From Streptococcus sanguinis (lineage in GTDB: Bacteria; Bacillota; Bacilli; Lactobacillales; Streptococcaceae): a DNA stretch of 64,000 nt. The stretch covers positions 2,161,001-2,225,000 of the forward strand of contig NZ_LR134002.1 in assembly GCF_900635155.1 (NCBI RefSeq), read 5' to 3'. The position numbers and the translations under genes are program-made. Below are positions 55,107-63,316 of the stretch, piece by piece. Every line of letters starts with the position of its first letter. The stretch's first letter is position 1. The notes under the pieces are model-generated. The model was not told the origin of the DNA, searched no databases, and worked only from the letters and a program-made list of their open reading frames with translations.

Positions 55107-55130
55107 ATGGAAAATTTTAAAATTTTCCAT
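55107..55130. repeat. Perfect 24-base palindrome
   Basis: The 24 bases at 55107-55130 are self-complementary with no spacer (arms ATGGAAAATTTT). No T run follows, so it is not an ordinary terminator; it lies between the ArdA-like gene and the next ribosome site. Confidence 0.6.
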
Positions 55131-55160
55131 TGAAGCGGAAATAAATAAAAAGGAGAAAAA

Positions 55161-55391
55161 ATGACTAAATACACTATCCGCTATCATTTTAAAAAAGAAA
55201 ATTCCTACAGTGTTTGGAATGATACGGGAGAGCTTATTGAGGATAATTTATCTTATGGAGAAGCCCTCTATTGGTCTTTTCGAGAATTGGCTAAATATGT
55301 TCAACTAGGCTATTTAGCCCAGAATGAGGCAGACAGCATGCGAGGGGATATTGAAGCTTACAATAACTTTATAAATAAATTAGCGGGGTAA
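55161..55391 (+). CDS. Small hypothetical ICE protein
   Basis: A 76-residue soluble protein, MTKYTIRYHFKKENSYSVWN and onward, with an aromatic-rich first half and a helical second half (MRGDIEAYNNFINKLAG). Strong AAGGAG site. It ends five bases before tcpC, so it belongs to the channel operon. Function unknown. Confidence 0.6.
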   Translation: MTKYTIRYHFKKENSYSVWNDTGELIEDNLSYGEALYWSFRELAKYVQLGYLAQNEADSMRGDIEAYNNFINKLAG

Positions 55392-55395
55392 AAGA

Positions 55396-56373
55396 ATGAA
55401 TAAATTATTGCATATGTACGAGCGTGTCCAAAGCTTCTTTAGCCAATTTGTGAAGCGGGACAAGAAACGGAAATCTGGTGGTTTGAAAGTAGTCAATAAA
55501 AGGACTGTCAATCTGGCTGTCCTGTCAGGATTGGTTTTCATTTTGCTAACTGGCTTGATGGGTGGTATTCGAGCTATGACTTTATCAAATAAAGTATCTA
55601 ACCTTGAAAAATCTATTTCATCAGCTAAAGCAAGCAAAACAGCGGAAAGGGCGGTATCAGGTACTGACAATAGCTTGGAGTATTATCTCAATGATTTCGT
55701 CTATTATTTCTTTACCATTCCAGAAAATCCTACAGAACAAACCGAGCAAGCCGATAAGTTAAATGCTTTCTATGGTACTGCTCCAGATGTTCAGTCACAA
55801 GGACAGGTGAAGAATCCAAGCGAATTAATCTGGTATCGGCTTCTGCAGGTAAAAGAAAATATCGCAACTTATCAGGTGCGCTATAAACAGAAAGTAAAAG
55901 AGGGAGAAGGAACGAAAGAGGAAGAAATTCTAACAGAATTCAATATTCCTTACGGTCAGACAGAAAGCGGTTATTATGTGTCCGGTTTGCCTTGGTTCTC
56001 TAGCTATACGAACAGACAGGATAAATCAAACAATGTTGATTTAAAATTAAATCAGTCTGATCGAGTAGATGAAAAAATTCGGAAGAAGTTAGATAAATTT
56101 CTGGAAGTTTTTTTCACTAATTATACAACCAGTCAGGATAATCTGGATTTAGTCGCAAAGGATATAAAGATTGTAAACAATACTGTCTTTAAAACATTAG
56201 ACTTTTCTTACTATAAGGAAAGTAAAGGGCAAATTGTAGCCTATGTGCAGGTAACATTTGAGGTCGCTGGCTCTAGCCATGCAGAAAATTTCACTCTTTA
56301 TCTTTCTGAAAAAGGCAAGTCTTACTATGTGAACAAGATGGAACATCAAATTCCGTCAGATTATGCAAAATAA
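55396..56373 (+). CDS. Conjugative transfer channel protein TcpC (Orf13/ConC-like)
   Basis: A 325-residue bitopic membrane protein with one membrane segment (about 36-58, NLAVLSGLVFILLTGLMGGI) and an extracellular part holding two NTF2-like domains (FYGTAPDVQSQGQV; then after residue 215 the DEKIRKKLDKFLEVFFTNYT domain). This is the VirB8-like TcpC fold of Gram-positive transfer systems. Located where orf13/conC lies in relatives. Confidence 0.88.
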   Translation: MNKLLHMYERVQSFFSQFVKRDKKRKSGGLKVVNKRTVNLAVLSGLVFILLTGLMGGIRAMTLSNKVSNLEKSISSAKASKTAERAVSGTDNSLEYYLNDFVYYFFTIPENPTEQTEQADKLNAFYGTAPDVQSQGQVKNPSELIWYRLLQVKENIATYQVRYKQKVKEGEGTKEEEILTEFNIPYGQTESGYYVSGLPWFSSYTNRQDKSNNVDLKLNQSDRVDEKIRKKLDKFLEVFFTNYTTSQDNLDLVAKDIKIVNNTVFKTLDFSYYKESKGQIVAYVQVTFEVAGSSHAENFTLYLSEKGKSYYVNKMEHQIPSDYAK

Positions 56374-56391
56374 AAAAGGAGAAGAAACAAT

Positions 56392-56619
56392 ATGAATACA
56401 GGTGGTTTGACAGGTTGGATTCAAGGAGACGGCTTTATTTTTCTTTCAGTAGGAGCTGCTGCAATGGCTATTATAGCTTGGCGAGAGGGCTCTTTTGGAA
56501 GACTTTTTAAAACGTTAATTTTTTATGCGGTTATCGCTTCTTTACTAAAAGGCCAACAAATTCTTAAATTCGTTGGTTGGCTCATTCGTACTTGGCTTGG
56601 AATTGAAACGGGGCTTTGA
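56392..56619 (+). CDS. TcpD-family small membrane protein
   Basis: A 75-residue protein with two membrane segments (GDGFIFLSVGAAAMAIIAW and LFKTLIFYAVIASLLKG). A glycine-rich start MNTGGLTGWIQG is typical of TcpD-family transfer proteins. Its stop overlaps the ribosome site of the next gene. Confidence 0.75.
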   Translation: MNTGGLTGWIQGDGFIFLSVGAAAMAIIAWREGSFGRLFKTLIFYAVIASLLKGQQILKFVGWLIRTWLGIETGL

Positions 56620-56620
56620 T

Positions 56621-57031
56621 ATGGATAAGGAAACAATCTATGACTACAAAAGAGGTGTAAACGCTCCTTATTGGATTCAGGAGATTAAAACCCAAAAAGG
56701 GAAGCGGATTTGGTATTTTGCGACACCTATGCAGGTGGACTTCTTTGTAGTCTTCGCTTTGGTTTTAGTACTTATGGTGACCTATTTAAGTCCCTTGTTA
56801 CTGCCATTGAACAAGATGACTCATTCCATTTCACTTTACCTTTATTGGTTTATCCCTTATAAGCTGGCTAAGCTCTATACAGAGTACGAACCGCAAGGTA
56901 AGAAAATGCACGTTTTCTTGTTAGACTGGCTGCGCTATTGCTGGGAATACCGTTTAAACAACAAGGCGATTTATCAAGGGGATCGAGTGGAAACACAAGA
57001 AGAGATGGTTTATGAAAAAACAGAATTATAG
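56621..57031 (+). CDS. TcpE-family conjugative membrane protein
   Basis: A 136-residue protein, MDKETIYDYKRGVNAPYWIQ and onward, with two membrane segments (FVVFALVLVLMVTYLSPLLL and a nearby ISLYLYWFIPYKLAKL), matching the TcpE/ConD family. The start at 56621 is preferred over an upstream extension that overlaps tcpD and lacks a ribosome site. Confidence 0.8.
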   Translation: MDKETIYDYKRGVNAPYWIQEIKTQKGKRIWYFATPMQVDFFVVFALVLVLMVTYLSPLLLPLNKMTHSISLYLYWFIPYKLAKLYTEYEPQGKKMHVFLLDWLRYCWEYRLNNKAIYQGDRVETQEEMVYEKTEL

Positions 57032-57043
57032 AAAGGAGTTTTA

Positions 57044-59569
57044 ATGGCTACAAAATTAGCTTACCCAATTATTCGTACACAGGATAATCTAGCCATGAAA
57101 CAAGATAAAAGCGTGATGGCTTTTTATCGTGTACCAAATACTCCCATCACTATTACAGATAAAAGCAAGAAATGGGAACATAAAACGGCTGTCGCTCAAA
57201 TGCTGCGTAAGTTGGCCAAAAACAAAGCTTTTGAAATTTCTCTGATTCCTAAAGACTTTTTGCTGGCGGAAAAAATGAAAGATTTTTCTGCGACTCTGTC
57301 TCCAGATTGTCAGGAATTGGGAGAGCAGCTTTTGTCTGACACGGTAAATCAGCTAACGAATGAAATGGAAATCCCTTATCAGTATGATTGGCTGATTGGT
57401 ATCAATCTTCCTAAGAACTCCCAACAATTAAATATGCAATCTTTGGCCTTGGAACGCTTCACAGAGCTGTCAGAGTTTGCGGCTAAAGGCTTAGGATATG
57501 AGCTGGAAATCCCTGAAAACTGGTTTGAGGAATATCAGCTAAGTGAATCAACTGTTTATCAAATTCTTTCTGGTTTCCAGGCTAAAAGGTTAACGGATGA
57601 ACAGCTTTTTTATTATCAGCGTATGCAATTCTTACGCTATATCCCTCACTTTCGGGAAGAGGTGACCGCTAATCGAGCCCTTTTGAATGTAACAGATACC
57701 TTAATGAAAGTCATGGATGGGGGCTTCCTAAAATTAGAAAGTCCTTATGGTTCGTCCTTTGTGACGATTCTTCCAATTGCCAAGACACCAATCATTTTTA
57801 ATGGTTTTCACTTGGGAGAGTTTACCCAGAGATTCGATTTTCCTGTAGAACTTCGAATCAAAGCGGAGTTCATGGATAAAGGGACTTTAAGAGGTCGAAT
57901 GGAGCGTTCTAACAATCGCTTTCGCAATATCATGAATGAAGCAGAAAGTACGGATACTGCCCAACAGGACGACATCATCTTAGGAGCGATGTCCTTGAAA
58001 GACTTAATGAAAAAAGTTGGATCTAAACGTGAAGAAATTATTGAATATGGCGCTTATTTAATCGTTTCCGGTTCTAGTCTGGAACAATTGCGCCGCCGTA
58101 AACAAACTGTACTCTCCTATTTTGATGAAATGCACGTCGAAGTCAGCGAAGCTAGTTTTGATACTCCTTATCTCTTTCAGTCTTTGCTTTACGGCAATCC
58201 TCTGGAGAGCAAAACTAAAACTTGGTCTCATTTTGTGACACCAAGGGGAATGGCGGAACTCATGCCCTTTACCAATACTAAGGCTGGCAATCATATCGGC
58301 TGGCATATTGGCCGAGTAGATAATTACATTGGCCAATGGGAGAGCTTGGAAAAAGCTCAACAGTCTTCAAAAAATATGGTGTTGTTTAATGCAACGGTTG
58401 GGAATAAAGAAAATATTGCCGGCAAACAAACGAAGAATCCGCATATCCTGATTACGGGTGCAACCGGTGAGGGGAAATCTTTTCTAGCTGAGCTAATCTT
58501 TATCCTGACTTCCTTACAAAATGTTAAGGCGCTGTATGTTGACCCTAAACGGTCAATCAGAAAACATTTTGAAGCCATTGTCAATCATTCAAATTTTGAA
58601 ATGAACTATCCACTTTTGGCAAAACATATCAAGAGTATGAACTTTGTGACTTTGGATAGTAAGAATAAGGCTAATCACGGAGCGCTTGATCCAATTATCA
58701 TGTTAGATAAGGACGATGCTATCTCTGTAGCCAAGAATATGTTGAATTACTTGTTAAATTCTAATAAGCATATTCAGGTCACTATGAACCAGGTCACAGC
58801 TATTTCAGACGCCATCAATACGATTGCAGAGCGTCGACAGAGCGGGGAACAAGTCGGCTTGAAACATGTCTTGGAGCTGTTGCTGCATGATAAAAAGGAA
58901 GAAATCCAGTCTGTTGGTCGCTATTTGAATAGTGTCGTAAAAGGATCTATTTTGGAGTTAGCTTTCTCTTACGGAGATGTAGAGGGACTTTCTTATGATA
59001 AACGGGTTACTGTCTTAGAAGTTGCAGATTTGGCTTTGCCTGATGACAAAAAGCAAAATCAAGATACCACTCGTGAAGACAAAGAAATCAATTCTACAGT
59101 GCTCATGTTTGCTTTAGGAGCTTTCTGTTCTCGCTTTGGTGAACTCAATCGCCATGAAGATACGATTGAATTCTTTGATGAAGCATGGGTCTTGATGAAG
59201 TCTCCAGAGGGTCGGGCAATTATCCAATCCATGCGCCGAGTTGGCCGCTTCTACAACAATATTCTTTGTTTAATTACTCAATCTGTTCATGATGCAGAGA
59301 GCGACGACGATACAACTGGGTTTGGGACAGTCTTTGCATTCAAGGAGAAAAACGAACTGCCAGATATTCTGGAACATATGGATTTGGAAACGAGCAAGGA
59401 CAATCTGGAATGGCTGAACAATATGATTTCTGGCCAATGTCTCTACCGAGATGTCTATAACAATCTCAATATGATTACCATTACCAATATCTTTGAAGGA
59501 ATTGATCCACTCTTAAAACCGATGGAAGATACTGTTTCATCAGAATTAGAAAACAAATACGCTACTTAG
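57044..59569 (+). CDS. VirB4-like conjugation ATPase (TcpF/ConE/Orf16-like)
   Basis: The main channel ATPase, 841 residues. Walker A GATGEGKS lies near residues 472-479; Walker B and HerA/VirB4-type motifs follow in FFDEAWVLMKSPEGR and ITQSVHDAES. The N-terminal 400 residues are the VirB4 assembly domain. Length and position agree with ConE of ICEBs1 and Orf16 of Tn916. Confidence 0.93.
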   Translation: MATKLAYPIIRTQDNLAMKQDKSVMAFYRVPNTPITITDKSKKWEHKTAVAQMLRKLAKNKAFEISLIPKDFLLAEKMKDFSATLSPDCQELGEQLLSDTVNQLTNEMEIPYQYDWLIGINLPKNSQQLNMQSLALERFTELSEFAAKGLGYELEIPENWFEEYQLSESTVYQILSGFQAKRLTDEQLFYYQRMQFLRYIPHFREEVTANRALLNVTDTLMKVMDGGFLKLESPYGSSFVTILPIAKTPIIFNGFHLGEFTQRFDFPVELRIKAEFMDKGTLRGRMERSNNRFRNIMNEAESTDTAQQDDIILGAMSLKDLMKKVGSKREEIIEYGAYLIVSGSSLEQLRRRKQTVLSYFDEMHVEVSEASFDTPYLFQSLLYGNPLESKTKTWSHFVTPRGMAELMPFTNTKAGNHIGWHIGRVDNYIGQWESLEKAQQSSKNMVLFNATVGNKENIAGKQTKNPHILITGATGEGKSFLAELIFILTSLQNVKALYVDPKRSIRKHFEAIVNHSNFEMNYPLLAKHIKSMNFVTLDSKNKANHGALDPIIMLDKDDAISVAKNMLNYLLNSNKHIQVTMNQVTAISDAINTIAERRQSGEQVGLKHVLELLLHDKKEEIQSVGRYLNSVVKGSILELAFSYGDVEGLSYDKRVTVLEVADLALPDDKKQNQDTTREDKEINSTVLMFALGAFCSRFGELNRHEDTIEFFDEAWVLMKSPEGRAIIQSMRRVGRFYNNILCLITQSVHDAESDDDTTGFGTVFAFKEKNELPDILEHMDLETSKDNLEWLNNMISGQCLYRDVYNNLNMITITNIFEGIDPLLKPMEDTVSSELENKYAT

Positions 59570-59580
59570 GGGGTGATAAT

Positions 59581-61440
59581 GTGCAAGAAGCGTTTGAAAA
59601 ACTCAAAGGAATAGATATCTTTTCATTGAAATCTTATTTAGAAAAAACTGAATCTATTGAAACTTCTACAATAGCAATGTTAAATGAGATTTTTGTTAAC
59701 TTTCCCTTCTTTCTCTTGAATCTAGTTGTAGGATTCTTTTCTCTTATGATTCGTATTCTTGAAAAGATAGACCTATATGGTTCTTATAAGCAGTATGTGT
59801 ATAATGGTTCTAAAGCTATCTGGCAGTCCTTTACAGGGGCAGCTTCCGGGGTAGCTCAGGGCTCACTGGTTTTTCTGCTCTTGTTAGTTTTAGGATTATA
59901 CCTATTCTTTTGCTTTGTATTGTCTAACGGTTCTTTCTCTCGAAAGCTTCTGCATGTATTGGCTATTGTAGGTTTAGGTTTTGCTTGGTTTGGCACAGTT
60001 TCAGGCACTTCTGGGGGCCTTTATATTCTGGATACGATTGATAGTGTAGCTGATACAGCAACCGAGCAGATTGCTAATATTTCTGTTCCTTATGGGGATA
60101 ATCAGAATTTGAAGATTGGGGAATCCATGGCGGACAGTTATATAGCAGAAACCAGCTATAAAGCTTATCTCTTTGTCAATACAGGTCAGGAGAATGGCAA
60201 ATACAAGAATAGGCAGACAAACAAAGAAGAACCATTTGACGATTCCAAAGTTTTAGGAAGTCTGGATAACGATAGGAAGTTTAAGGCTGTTTCTAGTAAA
60301 GATAGAACTGATTATATTGATGACATGGGGAATAAAGCCAATGATGATGCAGAAAAAAACCGTTGGGTTTCTGCAGTGTTTGATTACATGTTTATTAAAT
60401 TGTTTTATGTACTCTTTAAAACTGTAGAAGCCATTGTCATTGCCATTCCTATTGTTTTGGTTCAGCTGTTAAACCTTATTGCTCAAGGATTGGTTCTGAT
60501 TATGATTCTTCTCTTCCCGGTGGCTTTGTTGGTCTCGTTCATTCCTAGAATGCAAGATACTCTCTTTGGAGTCTTTAAAATTATGTTTGGTGGTCTGGCC
60601 TTTCCAGCTATTACCAGTCTTCTGATTCTCTCTATCTTCTATCTTGAAAAGATGACTGAAGGCTTACTCTTAAAGGGATTCACTGGTGCGATTGGAAGTT
60701 ATAGTTCACTCTCAACTTTTGAGGGCTTGTTTCGTCTCATGGTGGGAGTTGTGGGAAAGGCTGCGGTTTATTTCCTTATTTGGAAGTACAAAGGAGAGTT
60801 AATAGAGCTATTGTTAGGTTCTCGTTCAAAGGTTATTGTAACTCAGGTAGATGATAAGATGAGACAGGCTGCAGTAAATGGAAAAGAAAAACTGTCAAAA
60901 GCATCTATCAGTGCTTTTGAAGGTGCTCAAAAATCAACTGCTTATCTTTTAGCTGGAGCTGGTTTGGGAGCTGGTATAGTAGCTACTTCTGGAAAACAGA
61001 TAAAAGACTGGTTTTCAGGTACTCGTCCTTCTGAATCTGAAAAACCTGTAGAAAATTCTGATGTTTCTAAAGAAGATGAAACAAGAACTGATCCACTTGC
61101 AACTGAAGCGAGTCCATTTTCTTATGAAGGAACTGATTATGAGCAAGCCAAAGCTGCTGACATGTCATTTTCTGCAGAAAGCAGAACGATTCAGGAAACT
61201 GAAGAATTTGAAAAGCTGCGAGAAAACCGATTATCTCGCTCAGAGAAGTGCAAAGTCGAAAAGTTGGAGAAAGAATTAGAAAGTTATCAAGAGCCTGAAG
61301 CTATGTATCAGGCACAAGGTTCTAATGCTTTTATTCGTGGTTATCACAAAACTATGTCAAAAGATGATATTTTGAAAGAGAATATCCGTAGGAAAAACGA
61401 CATCATCAATGAATTAAATAAGTTGAGAGGAGAGGGATAG
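59581..61440 (+). CDS. Large polytopic conjugation protein (Orf15/ConG/TcpH-like, VirB6-like)
   Basis: A 619-residue membrane protein starting at GTG behind AGGGGG. About seven membrane segments lie between residues 35 and 420, with an extracellular loop near 160-270 (SYKAYLFVNTGQENGKYKNR), then a long hydrophilic cytosolic tail (445-619) rich in Glu/Lys with coiled-coil tendency. The place between the VirB4-like ATPase and the wall hydrolase is that of orf15/conG. Confidence 0.85.
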   Translation: MQEAFEKLKGIDIFSLKSYLEKTESIETSTIAMLNEIFVNFPFFLLNLVVGFFSLMIRILEKIDLYGSYKQYVYNGSKAIWQSFTGAASGVAQGSLVFLLLLVLGLYLFFCFVLSNGSFSRKLLHVLAIVGLGFAWFGTVSGTSGGLYILDTIDSVADTATEQIANISVPYGDNQNLKIGESMADSYIAETSYKAYLFVNTGQENGKYKNRQTNKEEPFDDSKVLGSLDNDRKFKAVSSKDRTDYIDDMGNKANDDAEKNRWVSAVFDYMFIKLFYVLFKTVEAIVIAIPIVLVQLLNLIAQGLVLIMILLFPVALLVSFIPRMQDTLFGVFKIMFGGLAFPAITSLLILSIFYLEKMTEGLLLKGFTGAIGSYSSLSTFEGLFRLMVGVVGKAAVYFLIWKYKGELIELLLGSRSKVIVTQVDDKMRQAAVNGKEKLSKASISAFEGAQKSTAYLLAGAGLGAGIVATSGKQIKDWFSGTRPSESEKPVENSDVSKEDETRTDPLATEASPFSYEGTDYEQAKAADMSFSAESRTIQETEEFEKLRENRLSRSEKCKVEKLEKELESYQEPEAMYQAQGSNAFIRGYHKTMSKDDILKENIRRKNDIINELNKLRGEG

Positions 61441-61441
61441 G

Positions 61442-62548
61442 ATGAAAAAAATCGTTGGTTTTGGTTTAGTCTTGTCCTTCTTCTCTCCTTTGTTACTAGT
61501 CTTAGTTATCGTTGGAGCCATGGCGGGGAATTCTGGTTCAAATACCACGACAGAGGTTGATGGTGTGACCTATGTAGAGCATTGGTCGAATGGGGATGCC
61601 TATACTCATAATCTGTTGGCTCAACGTTATGGGATAAAAGCTGAGCAGCTGGACAGTTTTCTGGATTCAACAGGTATTCATTATGATAAATCCAGAATCA
61701 ACGGAAAAAAACTCTTAGAATGGCAGGCTGCTTCTGGCTTAGATGTTCGAGCGATTGTTGCAATTGCTCAGCTGGAGAGTTCCCTAGGAACTGCAGGTGT
61801 TGCCACTCAAAAAGGGGCTAATATGTTTGGCTATGGGGCTTTTGATTCTAATCCAGATAATGCAACTAATTTCAATGATGAATCAGCTGTAACGGGATTA
61901 ACAAAAGTCACGATTATTGAGAATAAAAATGAGACTTTTAAGATTCAAGATGACAAAGCTAAAAAGAATGCGGCTGGAACACTTAACACGGCTGCAGAGG
62001 GTGGGGTTTATTTTACTGATACATCTGGTAGCGGCAGACGTCGAGCAGATACAATGGAGAAGCTGGATAGGTGGATTGATGACCACGGCGGTACTCCTAA
62101 ACCACCCCAGACTAAAACAGCCAAGTCTAGAGAGGGCGGGGGTGTTACTTCAGCAGGAGTTCCTGAAGGCTATAGCTTGACCAAACAGATTGGCTCTGCT
62201 GGTTATATTGCTTCCTCGTATCCTTGGGGTCAGTGTACTTGGTTTGTATTCAATCGTGGAAAAGAAGTCGGAGTATCTTTTGATCCATATATGGGAAATG
62301 GTGGTCAGTGGAAATACAAATCAGGCTATCGAACAACGAATACCCCAACGGAGCATGCAGCGCTTTGTTTTGACCCTGGACAGGCCGGAGCAGACAGTAC
62401 CTATGGCCATATAGCTTTTGTGGAGCAGGTTAAGTCCGATGGCTCAATTCTGATTTCAGAATCCAATGTCCAAGGTTTGGGGGTGATTTCCTATCGCACT
62501 TTTGACAAAGCGACGGCCAGTCAATTTACTTATGTGATTGGTCATTAA
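61442..62548 (+). CDS. Two-domain peptidoglycan hydrolase of the transfer system (CwlT/Orf14/TcpG-like)
   Basis: A 368-residue wall hydrolase opening the way for the channel. One N-terminal membrane anchor (about 7-28), a lysozyme-like/glucosaminidase-type domain (VRAIVAIAQLESSLG, E112 likely catalytic; ANMFGYGAFDS), a Gly/Pro linker, and a C-terminal CHAP amidase/endopeptidase domain (YPWGQCTWFV with C265; YGHIAFVE with H323). In Tn916 and ICEBs1 the second domain is NlpC/P60; here it is CHAP, a domain swap seen in other streptococcal elements. Confidence 0.9.
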   Translation: MKKIVGFGLVLSFFSPLLLVLVIVGAMAGNSGSNTTTEVDGVTYVEHWSNGDAYTHNLLAQRYGIKAEQLDSFLDSTGIHYDKSRINGKKLLEWQAASGLDVRAIVAIAQLESSLGTAGVATQKGANMFGYGAFDSNPDNATNFNDESAVTGLTKVTIIENKNETFKIQDDKAKKNAAGTLNTAAEGGVYFTDTSGSGRRRADTMEKLDRWIDDHGGTPKPPQTKTAKSREGGGVTSAGVPEGYSLTKQIGSAGYIASSYPWGQCTWFVFNRGKEVGVSFDPYMGNGGQWKYKSGYRTTNTPTEHAALCFDPGQAGADSTYGHIAFVEQVKSDGSILISESNVQGLGVISYRTFDKATASQFTYVIGH

Positions 62549-62570
62549 AAATAGAAATGGAGAAAATAAG

Positions 62571-62837
62571 ATGAAAACATTAAATAAAGAAAAAGCAGCA
62601 GCTCTTGGAGTTCCTCAATATGTGAAACGTCCGATTCCAGCTTATGCTATTCAAATTGTTCCTGAAAATCAAGCATGGCTAGAAGAGGAAGAAAGATTGA
62701 ATCTTGAAAAGTTGACCGTTCAAACTCTTGAGGGTCAGTTCAATTTTGAAATTGGTGACTACTTAATCATTGGAAATGATAATGAAGTCTGGACTGTCAA
62801 GGAAAAGATTTTTGAAGCAACATATAAGCAAGTCTAA
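62571..62837 (+). CDS. Small hypothetical ICE protein
   Basis: An 88-residue soluble protein, MKTLNKEKAAALGVPQYVKR and onward, ending in a beta-rich segment FEIGDYLIIGNDNEVWTVKEKIFEATYKQV cut here to its pattern F-x-I-GDYL-I-x-N-x-x-E-x-W. This pattern is common to small proteins of Gram-positive ICEs and phages. GGAG lies eight bases before the ATG; an 11-codon upstream extension overlaps the hydrolase stop and is less likely. Function unknown. Confidence 0.65.
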   Translation: MKTLNKEKAAALGVPQYVKRPIPAYAIQIVPENQAWLEEEERLNLEKLTVQTLEGQFNFEIGDYLIIGNDNEVWTVKEKIFEATYKQV

Positions 62838-62853
62838 TCAGGCTTGCTTATTT
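62825..62853 (+). terminator. Weak intrinsic terminator after the transfer genes
   Basis: Stem TAAGCAAG/CTTGCTTA with a 10-base loop and TTT following; overlaps the stop of the preceding gene and probably ends the transfer operon. Confidence 0.5.
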
Positions 62854-62925
62854 ACAAAATCACTGGATATGTTGGCTTGGAGTCTGGTTATTGTATTTTA
62901 GGGATAGAAAGGTTGGTTGTAGATT

Positions 62926-63264
62926 ATGAATAAACTAATTGTTAGTTTGGAAAATATTACTATTGCACTTCCTGAGGATAAAGTGATTATTGAAAAGGGA
63001 GAGTATGAGGAGCTGAAAAAGAATGCTAACAAAGGAAAATATATGACTATGAATGAGCTTTTGGAGCTGCTTTCAGTTAGTCGTCCTTGGTTAATTGAAC
63101 ATATCCTTTATCGGCCATCGATTAAGCAGGAAATTGATATTGAACAAAATCCCAAAGGTTTTGTTAAGTATCCAAGCGCTCAGAGTGGGAAATATTTATT
63201 TTTAGCTTCAAAAACAAAGGAATACTTCGAAAAGAATTTTCGAGAAATTCTTATTGGAGCATGA
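62926..63264 (+). CDS. DUF771/excisionase-like protein
   Basis: A 112-residue protein: a basic N-terminal helix region, then YMTMNELLELLSVSRPWLIE (a MerR/Xis-type winged-helix start) and FVKYPSAQSGKYLFLASKTKEYFEKNF, the DUF771 pattern common next to integrases in streptococcal phages and ICEs. It precedes the integrase by 50 bases, so it probably serves as the excisionase or in control of recombination. Confidence 0.7.
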   Translation: MNKLIVSLENITIALPEDKVIIEKGEYEELKKNANKGKYMTMNELLELLSVSRPWLIEHILYRPSIKQEIDIEQNPKGFVKYPSAQSGKYLFLASKTKEYFEKNFREILIGA

Positions 63265-63270
63265 TATAAT
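63262..63270 (+). promoter_or_regulatory. Extended -10 promoter of the integrase gene
   Basis: TGATATAAT (TGn plus TATAAT) directly at the end of the DUF771 gene, about 45 bases before the integrase ATG; no good -35. Confidence 0.5.
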
Positions 63271-63316
63271 AGTCGGGACAAAGTCTTGATTATCGCTTTT
63301 TTAGGAAGGGGTAAAT

